Positions 11,376 to 38,131 of a stretch of 64,000 nt of DNA are shown one piece after another. This DNA is from Verticillium longisporum. Its lineage: Eukaryota > Ascomycota > Sordariomycetes > Glomerellales > Plectosphaerellaceae. The translations under genes were made by a program, and so were the position numbers. The DNA is taken from the NCBI GenBank assembly GCA_019188255.1, contig JAETXT010000014.1:1906246-1970245 (forward strand), given 5' to 3'. The notes beneath the pieces were generated by a model that ran no database searches, had not been told where the DNA came from, and worked only from the letters and a program-made list of their open reading frames with translations. Positions within the stretch are counted from its first letter, which is position 1. Each line of letters begins with the position of its first letter.

Positions 11376-12513
11376 GGATTGGTACGTCAAGGGCATGATG
11401 CGATGCAGCATACACTGCATACTTACTGACTCGGGCACAGGATACATCTACGATTTATGACATGACGAGAATCACGTATACGCAACGAAACGAGCATCGC
11501 GATGTGCCAAGCACCTGCGTGAGGAACAACCGACAATGGCATACAGTCCAGGCCTCTCAAGAGCGCCAATCGACGCCCGCCTCAACTCGTAACAGTACGA
11601 GAAGAAGAATGCAAGAGCAGTTGGCCTCCGCATATTACCCATCGCCGATTCCCCGTGACAGTCTGTAGGCCGCATCGGAAACCAGTCAACGGCAGTCTTT
11701 GATATCAATCAATTGAATTGGCTCTCAGTTCCCTCAACCAGGCGATGCCGCGAAGGGAAGACCGCAATGTTTCTTCGGCACGTCCAGAAGAAGTGCGCTC
11801 GCTGCCCAAGACCTTACAGCAGAAGAGGCGATATAAATAAGGCTAGATCTCACCCAGGCCTTGCAGAGCTTGCCCGTTTGATCTGTCCCTGATGTAGGAC
11901 TTGCTCTTGGCCTTTTCACCGGCTTCAGACCCTACCGACCGGTAAGGCCCGGGCTGGAATGAACACTACATTCGCTCATAGTATTGAGCCGTGGCTGCTG
12001 TACTTTTCCATCGCCATCATGTCCTTGTTGTGCACAGCGCCGGGCCTAACAAAACCGGCTCGGCTCGGCGGCGGCGACGAACCGTTCAGCGTCTATGGTC
12101 GTCTACCATCGCCTACCTTCCACCCCAAAGGCTCTTGCAACCGGATATCGTGCGCCGAGTACTCTAAGCGCTTGCCTTCAACACAAGAGCGCTGCCTGAA
12201 TACGATAAAGCAAGCATTTGGTTGGACTTTGCTGTCATCACCTTCCCTTCTGGGGGCCCCTGTTCGGCTCCGCTACTGATCCCCTGGCGCAGCGATGGTC
12301 TAGATGCGTCGATATGCGGCGCGAGAGTCGGCCCCGGTGCTCTCAACTGGCGGAGTTCCGTTCGATATATTTTATACGACGCACAGTCACAATTCAATCA
12401 TGTTCTGCGGTTCTCACTACAATCCTATAAATACCCTGTCTGACAACACCGTGACTGTGACTGTATGCTGAGAGAACAGGACATCAAGACACACACATCC
12501 AACAAACATCACC
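11376..12513. other. Intergenic region
   Basis: Holds the PSF3 3' end and, on the right, the promoter of the cysteine-rich secreted gene. A 5' leader rich in ACA/CAC/CAA lies directly before its ATG. No gene, RNA or repeat recognised. Confidence 0.45.
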
Positions 12514-13083
12514 ATGCACATCCAACTACCCACTCTAGTTGCTGCGCTGCAGATCCTTCCGGTTGTTTCTGCTGCTGGCTTTCACCTTTTTGACCGACGC
12601 ATGACGTGGAACTACGAGGATTGTCAGGACGGCTGCCCCAAGAAGTCGAGTTGCTGCGGCAACATCTTCACCGCTGTAGAGGATGTGTTGCTGATTCCAA
12701 GTAATCAGTACAACTGCGACACGATTCGCAACAAGGCATGTCCACAGCGAAACACGAAGGAAGAGCGTGGAGACTGACTGCAATAGAATTACATTGAAGG
12801 CCCCGAAAAAACAAGCCACATCGGACACGGCACCGTCATTAGGGGACAATGTGGTTCTCGGTCTCTTACGCTCTACCCCGTGAGCAATGGCAACGAGCTG
12901 GAAGTCTGGGAGTCGGGCGGCAGCAAAATGTACGGGAAGTGCTATCGTCAGGATGGTGGCAAGAAGCTCACATGTGACGACAATGGCGGCCTCGCCTGTC
13001 GCGGCATCGAAGGCGAGCCGAAGCAGGGGTCCTGCAAGATTTCCGCGACGGACGTCTGGGTGTGTCCTGTCAGCCTCTGCTAG
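12514..13083 (+). CDS. Small secreted cysteine-rich protein (unknown, effector-like)
   Basis: The start at 12514 gives a classic signal peptide (MHIQLPTLVAALQILPVVSA, cleavage about residue 20). The mature part is about 115-120 aa with 12-13 cysteines, including CQDGC, SSCC, GQCG, GKC and a terminal CPVSLC. One intron separates the exons. The frame fits best with a GC-AG intron at 12736-12786 (donor AAG/GCATGT, branch CTGAC, acceptor AATAG). An alternative GT-AG intron at 12740-12799 with a weak GTCCAC donor also keeps frame and retains one more Cys. I do not recognise the family. Size, secretion and cysteine content resemble candidate effectors or antimicrobial proteins; that is inference. 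Its stop lies 58 bp from the convergent DUF2264 gene. Confidence 0.72.
12736..12786 (+). other. Candidate GC-AG intron (51 nt)
   Basis: Donor GCATGT after AAG, branch-like CTGAC about 12 nt before the AATAG acceptor; the phase-0 join keeps both frames open. The competing 12740-12799 GT-AG model cannot be excluded without RNA. Confidence 0.5.
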
Positions 13084-13141
13084 GTTCGCCATGGCGTCGG
13101 GGCAATGAAGCCTCAAGAGGGAAGACAGGGTGCGTCCTCGT

Positions 13142-18003
<4,862 letters not shown>

Positions 18004-20766
18004 ATGATGGACACCCAGACAACGCCGGCAGAGATTGCAGGCATTGCAGGCCCCGAGGTTGACGTGCCGTCCTGCCAGGGGTGTCGTCGGCGAAAACTCA
18101 AGTGCTCCCGCGAGCAGCCGACCTGCGCACACTGTAGCCGTCTCGGTAATGTTTTCGGGGCTGGGCATGCGGTGCTTCACTGACTTCAGTAGAGTCCCCT
18201 TGCATCTACGATCTCAAGAGGAACAAGCCCGGGATCAAGCCTGGGGCTGTTGGAAGCCTCAGTCGACGAGTCGGTACGTAGCGCCATCACTGGATTGCGG
18301 ATGCAGCAGCTGAGACAATGGCAGAGGTTTTGGAAAACACTCTCTTGAAGCATACAGAACGCGGTGCATGCGGCTGCACACAGGGGGGCCACCATCCTGC
18401 TGAACCCACTGACGAGGCCCCCAATGTTCTCGGAGTGCTTTCCCTCTTGGCCCAGGAGCTGCACAAGCTCAATGCGCAGACACCTATCGTCGAGGCCACC
18501 GTGCTGTCGCCCTCGGTCTCTCAAGGGTCCAGCCGGATCGCGGTGGATGGCCACGCTTTTTCGGCCGAGTCACCTGGGCGGCCTCGAAAGCGGCGCAGAG
18601 TCGACAGCTGCGGCAATCCGACCATTGAGCTCACTTTTGCCCTCGAAGATCTAGAAAACATCACCACAAACCTGCCGCCCCCCGCCCTGCTCGAAGATGT
18701 AATAAACGCCTACTTTTGTCTTATCCAACCCTGGATACCCATGATTCATGAGACCCAGTTTCGCGCACGCATTCATGACCCCGGACAAATCCCTGGCCTG
18801 GTCGTGGTGCTCCATGCCATGGTCGTCGCAGCCCTGCGATTTGTCGACAGTGCGGGCATGGGCCTCCCCCAAGCCGAGCTGAAGACTCGCGCGACTAGAT
18901 CTCGGAATATTGTCATGCTGACCGCAATGGATCATCTCTCTGTGGAAAACCTGCAGGCTCTTATTATTGTAGCCTTCAATGACGTATGTTACCAATCCGT
19001 AAGAGATATTTAGATGCTCAGCTGATCCCACATAGATTGGACATGGTGACTCGGCCAAAGCATGGTCAGTCATCGGGTCACTGACAAGGACGGTCGAGTA
19101 CGCGCAACTCAGTGTTGAGTCCGACCTCGACGGCAAGGAGCCTCTGTTGAAGCCCTTGACAACCATACCCGCCCCCGACAACTGGACAGAAGAAGAGCAG
19201 CGAAGACGTGTATTTTGGAATGTCTTTTGCCTGGACAGGTGAGTCATGCTTTTGCGTGCAATTTGACGAAGCTGATAGGGTCAGATTTTGCTCTGTAACA
19301 ACTGGGTAGGGTGCCCCCAAGAGAAACTGATAGCACAGACTTACAACGCCAGATGGAATACGAGTCTGACATCAGACGATGTGCAACGCAGGCTCCCGGC
19401 GGACGGAGGACTGTGGCACAAAGAAGAGCCAGTCACGACACCTTACTTTGGCATATGGGATCGGTCGGCTGCCAAGATCGGCAAGTCGATCGCTTTTCTA
19501 CCTGGTCATAGCACGGAACCCGCTTCAGAGACGCCTTTGGCATCCTCAAACACCGGCGTAAGCAGCGGCCCTAATACTGTAGATATGACAACCGTTGGAG
19601 CATTTGCCTATTGTATTGAGGCAATCGAGTCCCTCAGCAGGGTGACGACGTACTTTCTCCAGCAGAAAATCGACTTTCAGGACCGACAGGAAGTCAGCAG
19701 CTGGCTCACGAGATTCAAGGAGCTCGATCTGCGTCTCGTCCAGTTAGTTGCCCGCCCTTGTACTTGTACTTGTGCTGATGGACATGTACACAGCTGGAAG
19801 ATGTTTCTACCCCAGAAATGGAAAGATTCCAATATATCGCGCCAGCCTGCCCTCATCAATATGGATCCAAACCTCACGCTCGCGCACGTCACACATAATA
19901 CATCGATGATCCTACTACACCAGAGGATCGCCTATCCTGACAATCGGTGGTCAAACATCGTGAAGCTTCCCAGCTTCTGCAGCGCCGAAACGTGCCAGGT
20001 TGCCGCGTCAGAGACAGCGACCATCACTCAAAAGTACCTTCGCTACACACCGCAGAACAGCCCCGTCACCAGCCAGTTTGCGTTTTGTGTTTTTGTCAGC
20101 GCTCGTGTTCTACTCAGTAGGTCTCTCGTACCTCTTTGTCCCACCAAAGCTAAGTGGTCAGTCCATTGGCGGCATTATGATGCCGACTTGAGCCCGGAAT
20201 TCTGGGTTTTGGTGCAGAATCTTGAGGAAATGGCCCGGCGCTGGATGGGCCACTTGCGGGAACAGCCTTTACTTTGTCTAGCTGGTAAGTATGCGCTCCA
20301 ACTGAGAGACCTCCACGCCAGATGCCAAACGAACCCCGACACAACCTTTGACGTTCTGGGCTACTCAGATGGCACACTGGGGCAGACACCCGTGACAGCA
20401 ACCGGGGCGGATCCAGCCGTGAGCACGCAAGCGGCACAGGATGTTTCGCCGGCGTATAACTCACTTTTACCCGGTGAATCTCTGGAGCCGTCCGAGCAAG
20501 GAGTTAGCTTCGCGATGCCACGCTTTCAAGACCTGGCCGCCGTCGGATCTGCCAAAACTCCGAAACCGCCGGGGCCGTCCGGCCTCACGCCCCAAGGACC
20601 AGAGGGCCAGCCTGACGAGCTGTCCACGATCTCTCACATGTTGATGGACCAACGTTTTCTGGACATGGACCGCGTTATTAGCTTTGATGACATGATGTTC
20701 ACGGCCCAAACAGCCAGCCCGCGCCCGGCTGCCTTGGTATGGGGCGCGATAAGCTCTCAGATGTAA
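18004..20766 (+). CDS. Zn2Cys6 fungal transcription factor (cluster regulator)
   Basis: Eight exons: 18004-18145, 18190-18273, 18310-18983, 19036-19238, 19285-19305, 19353-19742, 19794-20116, 20162-20766 (813 aa). The zinc cluster is Cys24, 27, 34, 41, 44 and 52, with the last Cys encoded in exon 2. [20 protein letters not shown] follows as linker and dimerisation start. The middle region (about 190-600) is a fungal_trans domain, including [25 protein letters not shown] and [10 protein letters not shown]. Exon 5 is a 21-nt micro-exon. The introns at 19743-19793 (51 nt) and 20117-20161 (45 nt) are multiples of three without stops; removing them restores [12 protein letters not shown] and [15 protein letters not shown]. 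The third exon has a CAGCAG tandem acceptor. It probably regulates the adjacent transporter, DUF2264 and GH88 genes. Confidence 0.9.
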
Positions 20767-20816
20767 AGGGACGTCTATTCGTCCATGACGACAACTGTAC
20801 AGATATGATGGGGCAC

Positions 20817-25715
<4,899 letters not shown>

Positions 25716-26294
25716 TTAGTGCTTCCAAAACTTCCACCTGGTACACTTGTGGCTGTCCTCGCTCCGAGCAAGATAGCGCTCCAGGACCTTCCAGCCCTCG
25801 TCGGGCAGGGTTTCGATGCAGTCGTTGAGGTGATCTATGCATGCTCGAGAAGCTGTCAGAGGTTAGTATGGCGTTCAACAACATCGGAGCATGAAAACTG
25901 AGGCCCACGTACGGATCATATCAACAGCACCGTCCGACTCGGCAGCAATGAGCATGCGTGTGGACTTGTAGCAGTGATAGCGCTGCTGAAGCTCCAGCAT
26001 GGCCTCCCACAGCCCTTGTACGTCGATGGATTCGTCTGAAGAACAACGACGGGCATGGAGCATCGACGGTCGGCGAATGTGGAGTGACGTCTGCGCGGGT
26101 TCCGCTGCGGCGTCGAGTGTGGCCGGCGTGGGGACATGATCGAAGTGAACGGCCGACGTGGTCTCGATGATATGCTTCTCCGAGCAAGGGGTGATGAGAT
26201 CCTCGGGCTCACTGTCACTGGTGTCGTACCATGACTTGGGTGAGATGCTCAGACGACTGAGGCGGGCTTGCTGGCGATGGGCCATGGAAGGCAT
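25716..26294 (-). CDS. Small hypothetical protein, two exons
   Basis: Exon 1 26294-25913 and exon 2 25852-25716 joined across a 60-nt GTACGT...CTGACAG intron (172 aa). A second Met lies 3 codons in. The N-terminal part is Ser/Pro/acid-rich and probably disordered ([16 protein letters not shown]). The centre has a short helical segment ([20 protein letters not shown]). The C-terminal part reads [20 protein letters not shown] and ends in a Trp/Lys-rich tail (RWKFWKH). I do not recognise the family. The clean splice with continuous frame and ordered C-terminus supports a real gene. No signal or membrane segment. Confidence 0.65.
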
Positions 26295-32807
<6,513 letters not shown>

Positions 32808-33145
32808 ATGGCGCCCGGGTCCTCAGATCACCAGTCCTACTACCGCAGTAGCGGCCACACCGCCGCCGCAACACGGCCTTTCGGCGCCAACCCCGACACG
32901 TGGATTCAAGTCACCGAGATTGATGACGACGACCTGCAGTTTGGCGGCAAGTCTCTGAGCGAGTGGTACGAGGAGGAGCGTCGCCGCCAGAGCCACGGCT
33001 GCTCGTCTGATGAGGAGGAACGTGGCCGACAGAGGGTAAGTTGCCAGTCACCTCCATGCGCCTCGACGTGTAGGGCGACAGACGACTAACAGATTAGGTT
33101 CGCAAGCACTACCAGCACACCAAGAAGAGCGACAAGAAGCACTGA
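32808..33145 (+). CDS. Small charged hypothetical protein (91 aa)
   Basis: Exon 1 32808-33035, exon 2 33098-33145, intron GTAAGT...GATTAG (62 nt). The N-terminus is Ser/His/Ala-rich, followed by an ordered acidic block, TWIQVTEIDDDDLQFGGKSL, then SEWYEEERRRQS. The tail is basic (VRKHYQHTKKSDKKH). It looks like a short conserved fungal protein but I cannot name it. No signal peptide or membrane span; charge pattern suggests a nuclear or cytosolic adaptor, which is a guess. The ATG follows a CAACAACCACCCAAC leader, good context. Confidence 0.72.
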
Positions 33146-34679
33146 GCTCCAAAGTAGCCCCATCGCGATCACCACTTCCCACGCTCCTCTCGCCGATGTT
33201 GCGGACTCTTCCCTACAGCATTACAATACTTTCCTTCGTCATCGGCATCCTCCATCTGGCGTTTGCTTTTTCTTACAGCGTTGCATGGTCAGCTTTCTCA
33301 TTAGACGGAGCACGATACCACGATCACGGCCGCATGGCACATTACCGCATGGCACAGTCATTTGAGAGGCGGCAATTAGAGCGTCGCGCTCCTCCTGCTT
33401 TTCGTCCCCTTTTCCCCTTCTAGAGCTGGGCCGTCGCCTTACTCTTCCGACCCGACTGGCGCATCGATACCAACTTGATTTTTGGCGTGGAACCAGACCT
33501 TTATACCCTGTGGCCGCTGGCTAATCCCTATGGCCAGGCAAGAAGCCTCAGTCCCCGGTAGCTGAATTGAATTTATGCCCAGGTCCCTTCGTCGTCAATC
33601 TCGTATGAGTTGCAGATAGTTGATGGGCTCGTCTGCTCGTCACTGTATCGGGATGCGTTTTGAGGGCCACGACCTGTTCTGTTGTCTGTTTGCGAGGTAG
33701 GCCTGTAAAGTAAGCAGTTGGAGTAACTGAAGAGTTCAGGGCAATGTACGAGTTAGCACCGGGCTAGCTCCTGTCACCGAAGCCTTGCGACGCTGACGTA
33801 ATCACGGCCTCCCGCTCGCCTCGAGTCACCCGGATCTTGCATAGGTAGCCTACTGGGAATTCAATATCTGAACTATCTCATGCATTTGTAGCGTAACATT
33901 TTTGAATGCTAGGCCAACCAGAAAGATTGAATTACTTTGATTACAATAAGATGTTGCGCTCAGAGGTCCAGAGGAAACGGTCTATGTGCAGCCCCCGTTC
34001 ATAATGCTGTGAAAGTGAAGAGGCCAAGAATGTACTTGGGTTGGGTGGTACAGTTGAAGCAAACCACGTCGTGGCCCAATTTTTTTGCTCGTGCCCGGGT
34101 CGATAAAACCCTGAACGTAGTCCTTTCGATGAGCTGACAGCTGTTCTCTCGGTGGGCATCCAGATGTGTCGTTGGCACTAAAAACAATAAGTGGAAGTGA
34201 CCCATCACAAGCCTCCTTGCAGCCTAACCCACCTTCCTTCCTCGGACATTCGAGGTGACCAATTCATGTTGCGTCCGCCATGACGGTGGCCGGCTTATCC
34301 CGGACGCTGCCTATCTCAGCCTTTCTCTATCCACCTCCAAGACTCACCAGACGCAACTAGACTGCTTGGCATTTGTGCGGTTGGTGACCTGCATGTAAGT
34401 CAGGGTTTTGATGGTACGATGATACTCAGAAATCCGAGGTAGTGGTTCCCGGCCAAATTTATTACCACTTTCAACCTAGATAATGAAAAGAAAAATGAGA
34501 AAAGGCCCCCACCAACAGGTCAAGAGCCCTTCATGTGGGATTAAAGCTCGAGCGGCGTGGCGAGCTTGGCGTCTGTGGAAAACTACAAATAGAGGTGTGT
34601 CGCTGGCGTGGAACTGCACCCAAACTTTTCATCACCGAGAAAAAGAATCTCAGCAGCATCTTTCATCGAATCTTTCACT
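33146..34679. other. Intergenic region
   Basis: About 1.5 kb. A 75-codon open stretch at 33196-33423 starts with a hydrophobic segment but lies just 50 bp past the previous stop and probably is 3' UTR. Nothing else supported. Confidence 0.4.
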
Positions 34680-35514
34680 ATGAAGACCACTTATCTCACG
34701 TCCCTCCTCCTGGCTTCTGTCAACGTCGCCCTGGCAGTCCGATGCCCAAGGTCGAAGCACGAAGTGTAGAGACGGTCCTCTACAAGCGTGGCGAAGTCCT
34801 GAACGAGCGCGATTTGAATCTAGCTGCCCGCCACGGGGTTGACGCGAACGAAAGCATGAGGCTGCAGATTCTACCCCGAAGAACATCTCCTGTGCTGTGA
34901 GCTAACTATGGGCAGTGTTCCGTCACTCGCTTGTGAAGCGGTCTGACGGAAATGATATCACCATTTGGGTGCACAACAGCTTCAACGAAACTCTCAACTC
35001 CCAGACAGGAGGTGCTGATGAAGCTTCGACACCTGTCAACAAGCGGGCGCAAAGTGTCAATGTTCCTGGAAACTTCTTCTACACAGGCCATTGGTGGCAG
35101 TCTCGGTCTGACGCTTGTGGACACAGCAGCTTCCAGAGTCTGACCAGCGCGACTGTTGGGGCTTACACTGGCGGCGTAGAAGAAATGTCCCGCTGGGGTC
35201 ATCGCACCCGAGGCGGCTTCGAGCTTCATTTCCAGATCGCGTCGACAAATCCCCTTCTGGTCGTTGCCGGGTCCAACAATGGTGCTAACGCTGGCTTCTA
35301 CGCGAAAAGAAATGACAAGCCACACATGGAGAGGATGGTCGGCACCTACGACATCGGCGACCTCGCGCAGGATTCCTTGCGCTTCGCGAAGTCCTTCAGC
35401 CCCAATGGCCAAGGCGTTCGCACGGCTGCAACAGGTGACATGAACTGCAATGCAAACAACTCTGGCAAGGCAGGAGTGACGTGGACTATTCGCTCTGTTA
35501 ACCACAGAGCCTAA
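34680..35514 (+). pseudogene. Secreted protein of unknown function, 5' part frame-broken
   Basis: ATG 34680 gives a clean signal peptide (MKTTYLTSLLLASVNVALA). The frame closes at 34767. A second frame from about 34745 reads KVEARSVETVLYKRGEVLNE, like a propeptide. A third, 34916-35514, holds the main body. One missing base near the CCC at 34745-34747 plus a 62-nt intron 34854-34915 (GC donor, GCTAAC branch, GGGCAG acceptor) makes one 257-residue chain. The body starts after a Lys-Arg site (HSLVKR) and includes ITIWVHNSFNETLNSQTGG, NFFYTGHWWQSRSDACGHSS and TGDMNCNANNSG. No family recognised. It could be a live gene with an assembly error or a decaying one. It is convergent with the DUF3429 gene. 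Confidence 0.55.
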
Positions 35515-35773
35515 TTACATACGGATAGACGGGAAGCTTGGTATTGGTAGATGTGTTCCTTGGGTTTCGGGGTCTATACTGCGTATAGATTCTACCTCTA
35601 TATCAAATACACTTCCTGTTCCCATGATTGTGACCAGTGACGAAGTTGGACGTTAATACCCTTGTTGAAGTAAAGCGTCGTTAGTCTGTTCTGACTAGGA
35701 AATTACCAATGATTTCCTACCTGGGGACTTATCATAATGATAACCCGGTAGTAAGGAAACTCAAAGAGAGCTT

Positions 35774-37281
35774 CTACTGCCCCTCCTCATCGCCGTCTTC
35801 TTCCCTACCCCGACTCGCGGCCTTGATTTTGTTATCCTTAACATTTTGTCCCTCGTTCTTTTCATTCTCATCTTCGGCTTGCTTGTCATTCGATTTGTCA
35901 CCACCGTCTCCCTCGTCTTTGGACCCATTGGTAGCCTGCCCACCAGACTCCTTGCCTTGGGAGTCTTCGCCGTCTGACTTGGTGTCCGGCTGGTTTTCGG
36001 ACTCACTGTCAGCCTGGTCGCCAGCCTTGTTGCTGTTCTTATTCAGACCTTTCGCGGACTCGTCTTCCTTCTTGGTCTTGTCCTTATCATCGCCGGCGGA
36101 TTTCATGCCTTTCCCGCTTTGCTTACGACCACCCTCCTTACTGGCAGCTTCCTCCTCCTTCTGCTTGCGTTCGGCCTCGGCCTTCAGCTTTCTGTTCTTC
36201 TCCTTTTCCTTCTTCTCCAGCGCTGCCCAATCGACTTCCTTGTTTGGGAGGTTCTCATGGACTCTGTCCGAAAGGCCTTGACCCAGACGAGGGGCGGCCG
36301 AACCAACCTTGGCCCGACCGACAAGGCTGACGAAGATTGCAACACCAACAATACCTGTCAGAATGAATCTGTACTTGGTGTACCAGGGCGGCGTCCAGCC
36401 ACGCGTTGTCGCGCGAGCATCGGCCAGGTAAAGGCCTGTGAAAGCGGAAAATTGTGTGATCAACGCCGCCTCGATCGGCATGAACAGGGTAGGCCACGCA
36501 ACGACAGGCGCGAGGACGCCCATACCATAACGGAAGTTTGTGCGCGAAGACAAGATGGTCTTGGCCGTGTATTCCATGCCCTTCATACTGATTAGTGGGA
36601 ATCGCACACGGTCTACCATATTTGATTGCTCACCCAATGCACAGCGCCCAGAAATGAGATGATGACGGCGCCGTAACCTAGCTGCACTGGCTCAAGGAAG
36701 TCAAGCCAGTATTGCGCCGATTCGTGGTTCATGTGAATGTGATTGATCAGTGTCGAAGAGGACGGCCAGTCCGTGTTGAGGTCCCAACTCAAGTAGACTG
36801 TGGCTAGTGATGTACCAAGGTAGGGGATCGTGCCGGCGAGGCCAAGCCAATAAGGCTGTTTGGGCACATCGGAAAGCTCAAAAGTGTCTCTTACGATACC
36901 CTAAAAGTGGTCAGCGTTATTAGGTTTCGACCGTAGAAGTGTAGAATCTGTTACCAAGTCGTGCGCGAGGCCATCTTGCACACTGTCATTGTTCTGTGCG
37001 GCCGGACTGGGCTCGAAAACCTGGCGTGTAGACGAATCGACAGAAACATCTCCAGGACGAGACTCAATCTTCTTCTTGCCAACTTCCTTTTCGGCCTTGA
37101 CATCAATCTTATCGTAGGGGCTGTTCGAGTACTGGCGTCTCGAAGGGTAGAGGGCAGCGACGGTCCTACTCTGAAGGCCTCCGTATCTCGAAATTCGATT
37201 TCCCTGTGTCAAAATCTGAGCTGCCAAAGGGGTCGAAGCTCGCGGTAGGAGACGGGCCGCCGCTCTCGTGGAGTGAAGCAT
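35774..37281 (-). CDS. DUF3429 mitochondrial inner-membrane protein
   Basis: Three exons: 37281-36955, 36900-36634, 36580-35774 (466 aa). The N-terminus (MLHSTRAAARLLPRASTPLA) is Arg-rich and amphipathic, a likely mitochondrial presequence. The DUF3429 core (about 110-300) has four to five membrane segments: YWLGLAGTIPYLGTSLATVY, GYGAVIISFLGAVHWGMEYT (restored by the second splice), GMGVLAPVVAWPTLFMPIEA and YRFILTGIVGVAIFVSL. The last ~170 residues are a highly charged Lys/Glu/Asp/Ser low-complexity tail without hydrophobics. The second intron's acceptor is CATGAAG/GGC, a few bases beyond a more tempting CAG, chosen because it restores the HWG-ME block. Related to vertebrate TMEM69; exact function is unknown. 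Divergent from VPS13. Confidence 0.88.
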
Positions 37282-38131
37282 GGTTGCGTGGACGGCGCCG
37301 TTGTCAATGGAAGTCTGGCAAGAAGAGGCTTATGGTGCTGCGACTAATGGATGTGCTATGAACAACAAGAGGCAGACGATCAGTGTATCGCGCCAGGGAC
37401 ACCAATGGTTAAAGAGATCACGAACATTACCGAAAGCTCAAAATACAAGCTCCTGCCTGCAACCGGCTCCTTGTTGAGCTCCAAGGTCCAATTGACCATG
37501 TTGGAAAGCATGTGTTACAAATGACGTAATGCAGTGATGAGCTCAACGGCTGAGAAGCTCCGACTTGGGTAACAGCCCCTCGTTTGGGCCTAGACTTACG
37601 CCCAACCATGATCGCCGATGCGCAGCACGCTCCCCCGTCCGTCGTTCTTTCCTTTGCTCGCACGCAGCGGGGAAAGTCAACTTGCAGCCAGCGTCATCAT
37701 CCGCTGAGTTCCCACACCGTCATCCTTCCGCCAGGTCCCATCTTGCCAGCATTGTCGACGGTGATCCGAATCTAGTCCTTTGCCTTGTTTATCCACTTTC
37801 TACAGATTCAGAGTTTGAGATATCCCCCCCTTTCAGCTGTCCAGTGCCACCATTTCGATTCAGTACCAACCTCCGTCCGCTCGAGACCCGGACCCCTCCT
37901 CGGTAAACCCAAAATCACTGCGCTGCTCACGCACCTCTAGCCATCACTGACCGAGCTGCATAATTGCTAGACGATCTTGTCACGTCGACCTCTCACAACC
38001 GCATCTTCGAACCCCCCGAGACCTACCGAGCGCGAACCTCTCCCATTCCGAGCCTCATGTCGCGGCGGAGCGGACCCCAATAACCGTAATCACGATCCCT
38101 GCCCGGGTCACGGCAATTAACTACCGCCGTC
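37282..38131. promoter_or_regulatory. Divergent promoter region of the DUF3429 gene and VPS13
   Basis: 850 bp between start codons. The right half is pyrimidine-rich (TTTCAGC, CCTCC), typical of a VPS13-side leader. No specific site assigned. Confidence 0.45.

Noticed and set aside
33196..33423. 75-codon frame with a hydrophobic start
   Set aside because: Begins 50 bp after the previous stop and has no conserved feature; likely 3' UTR.
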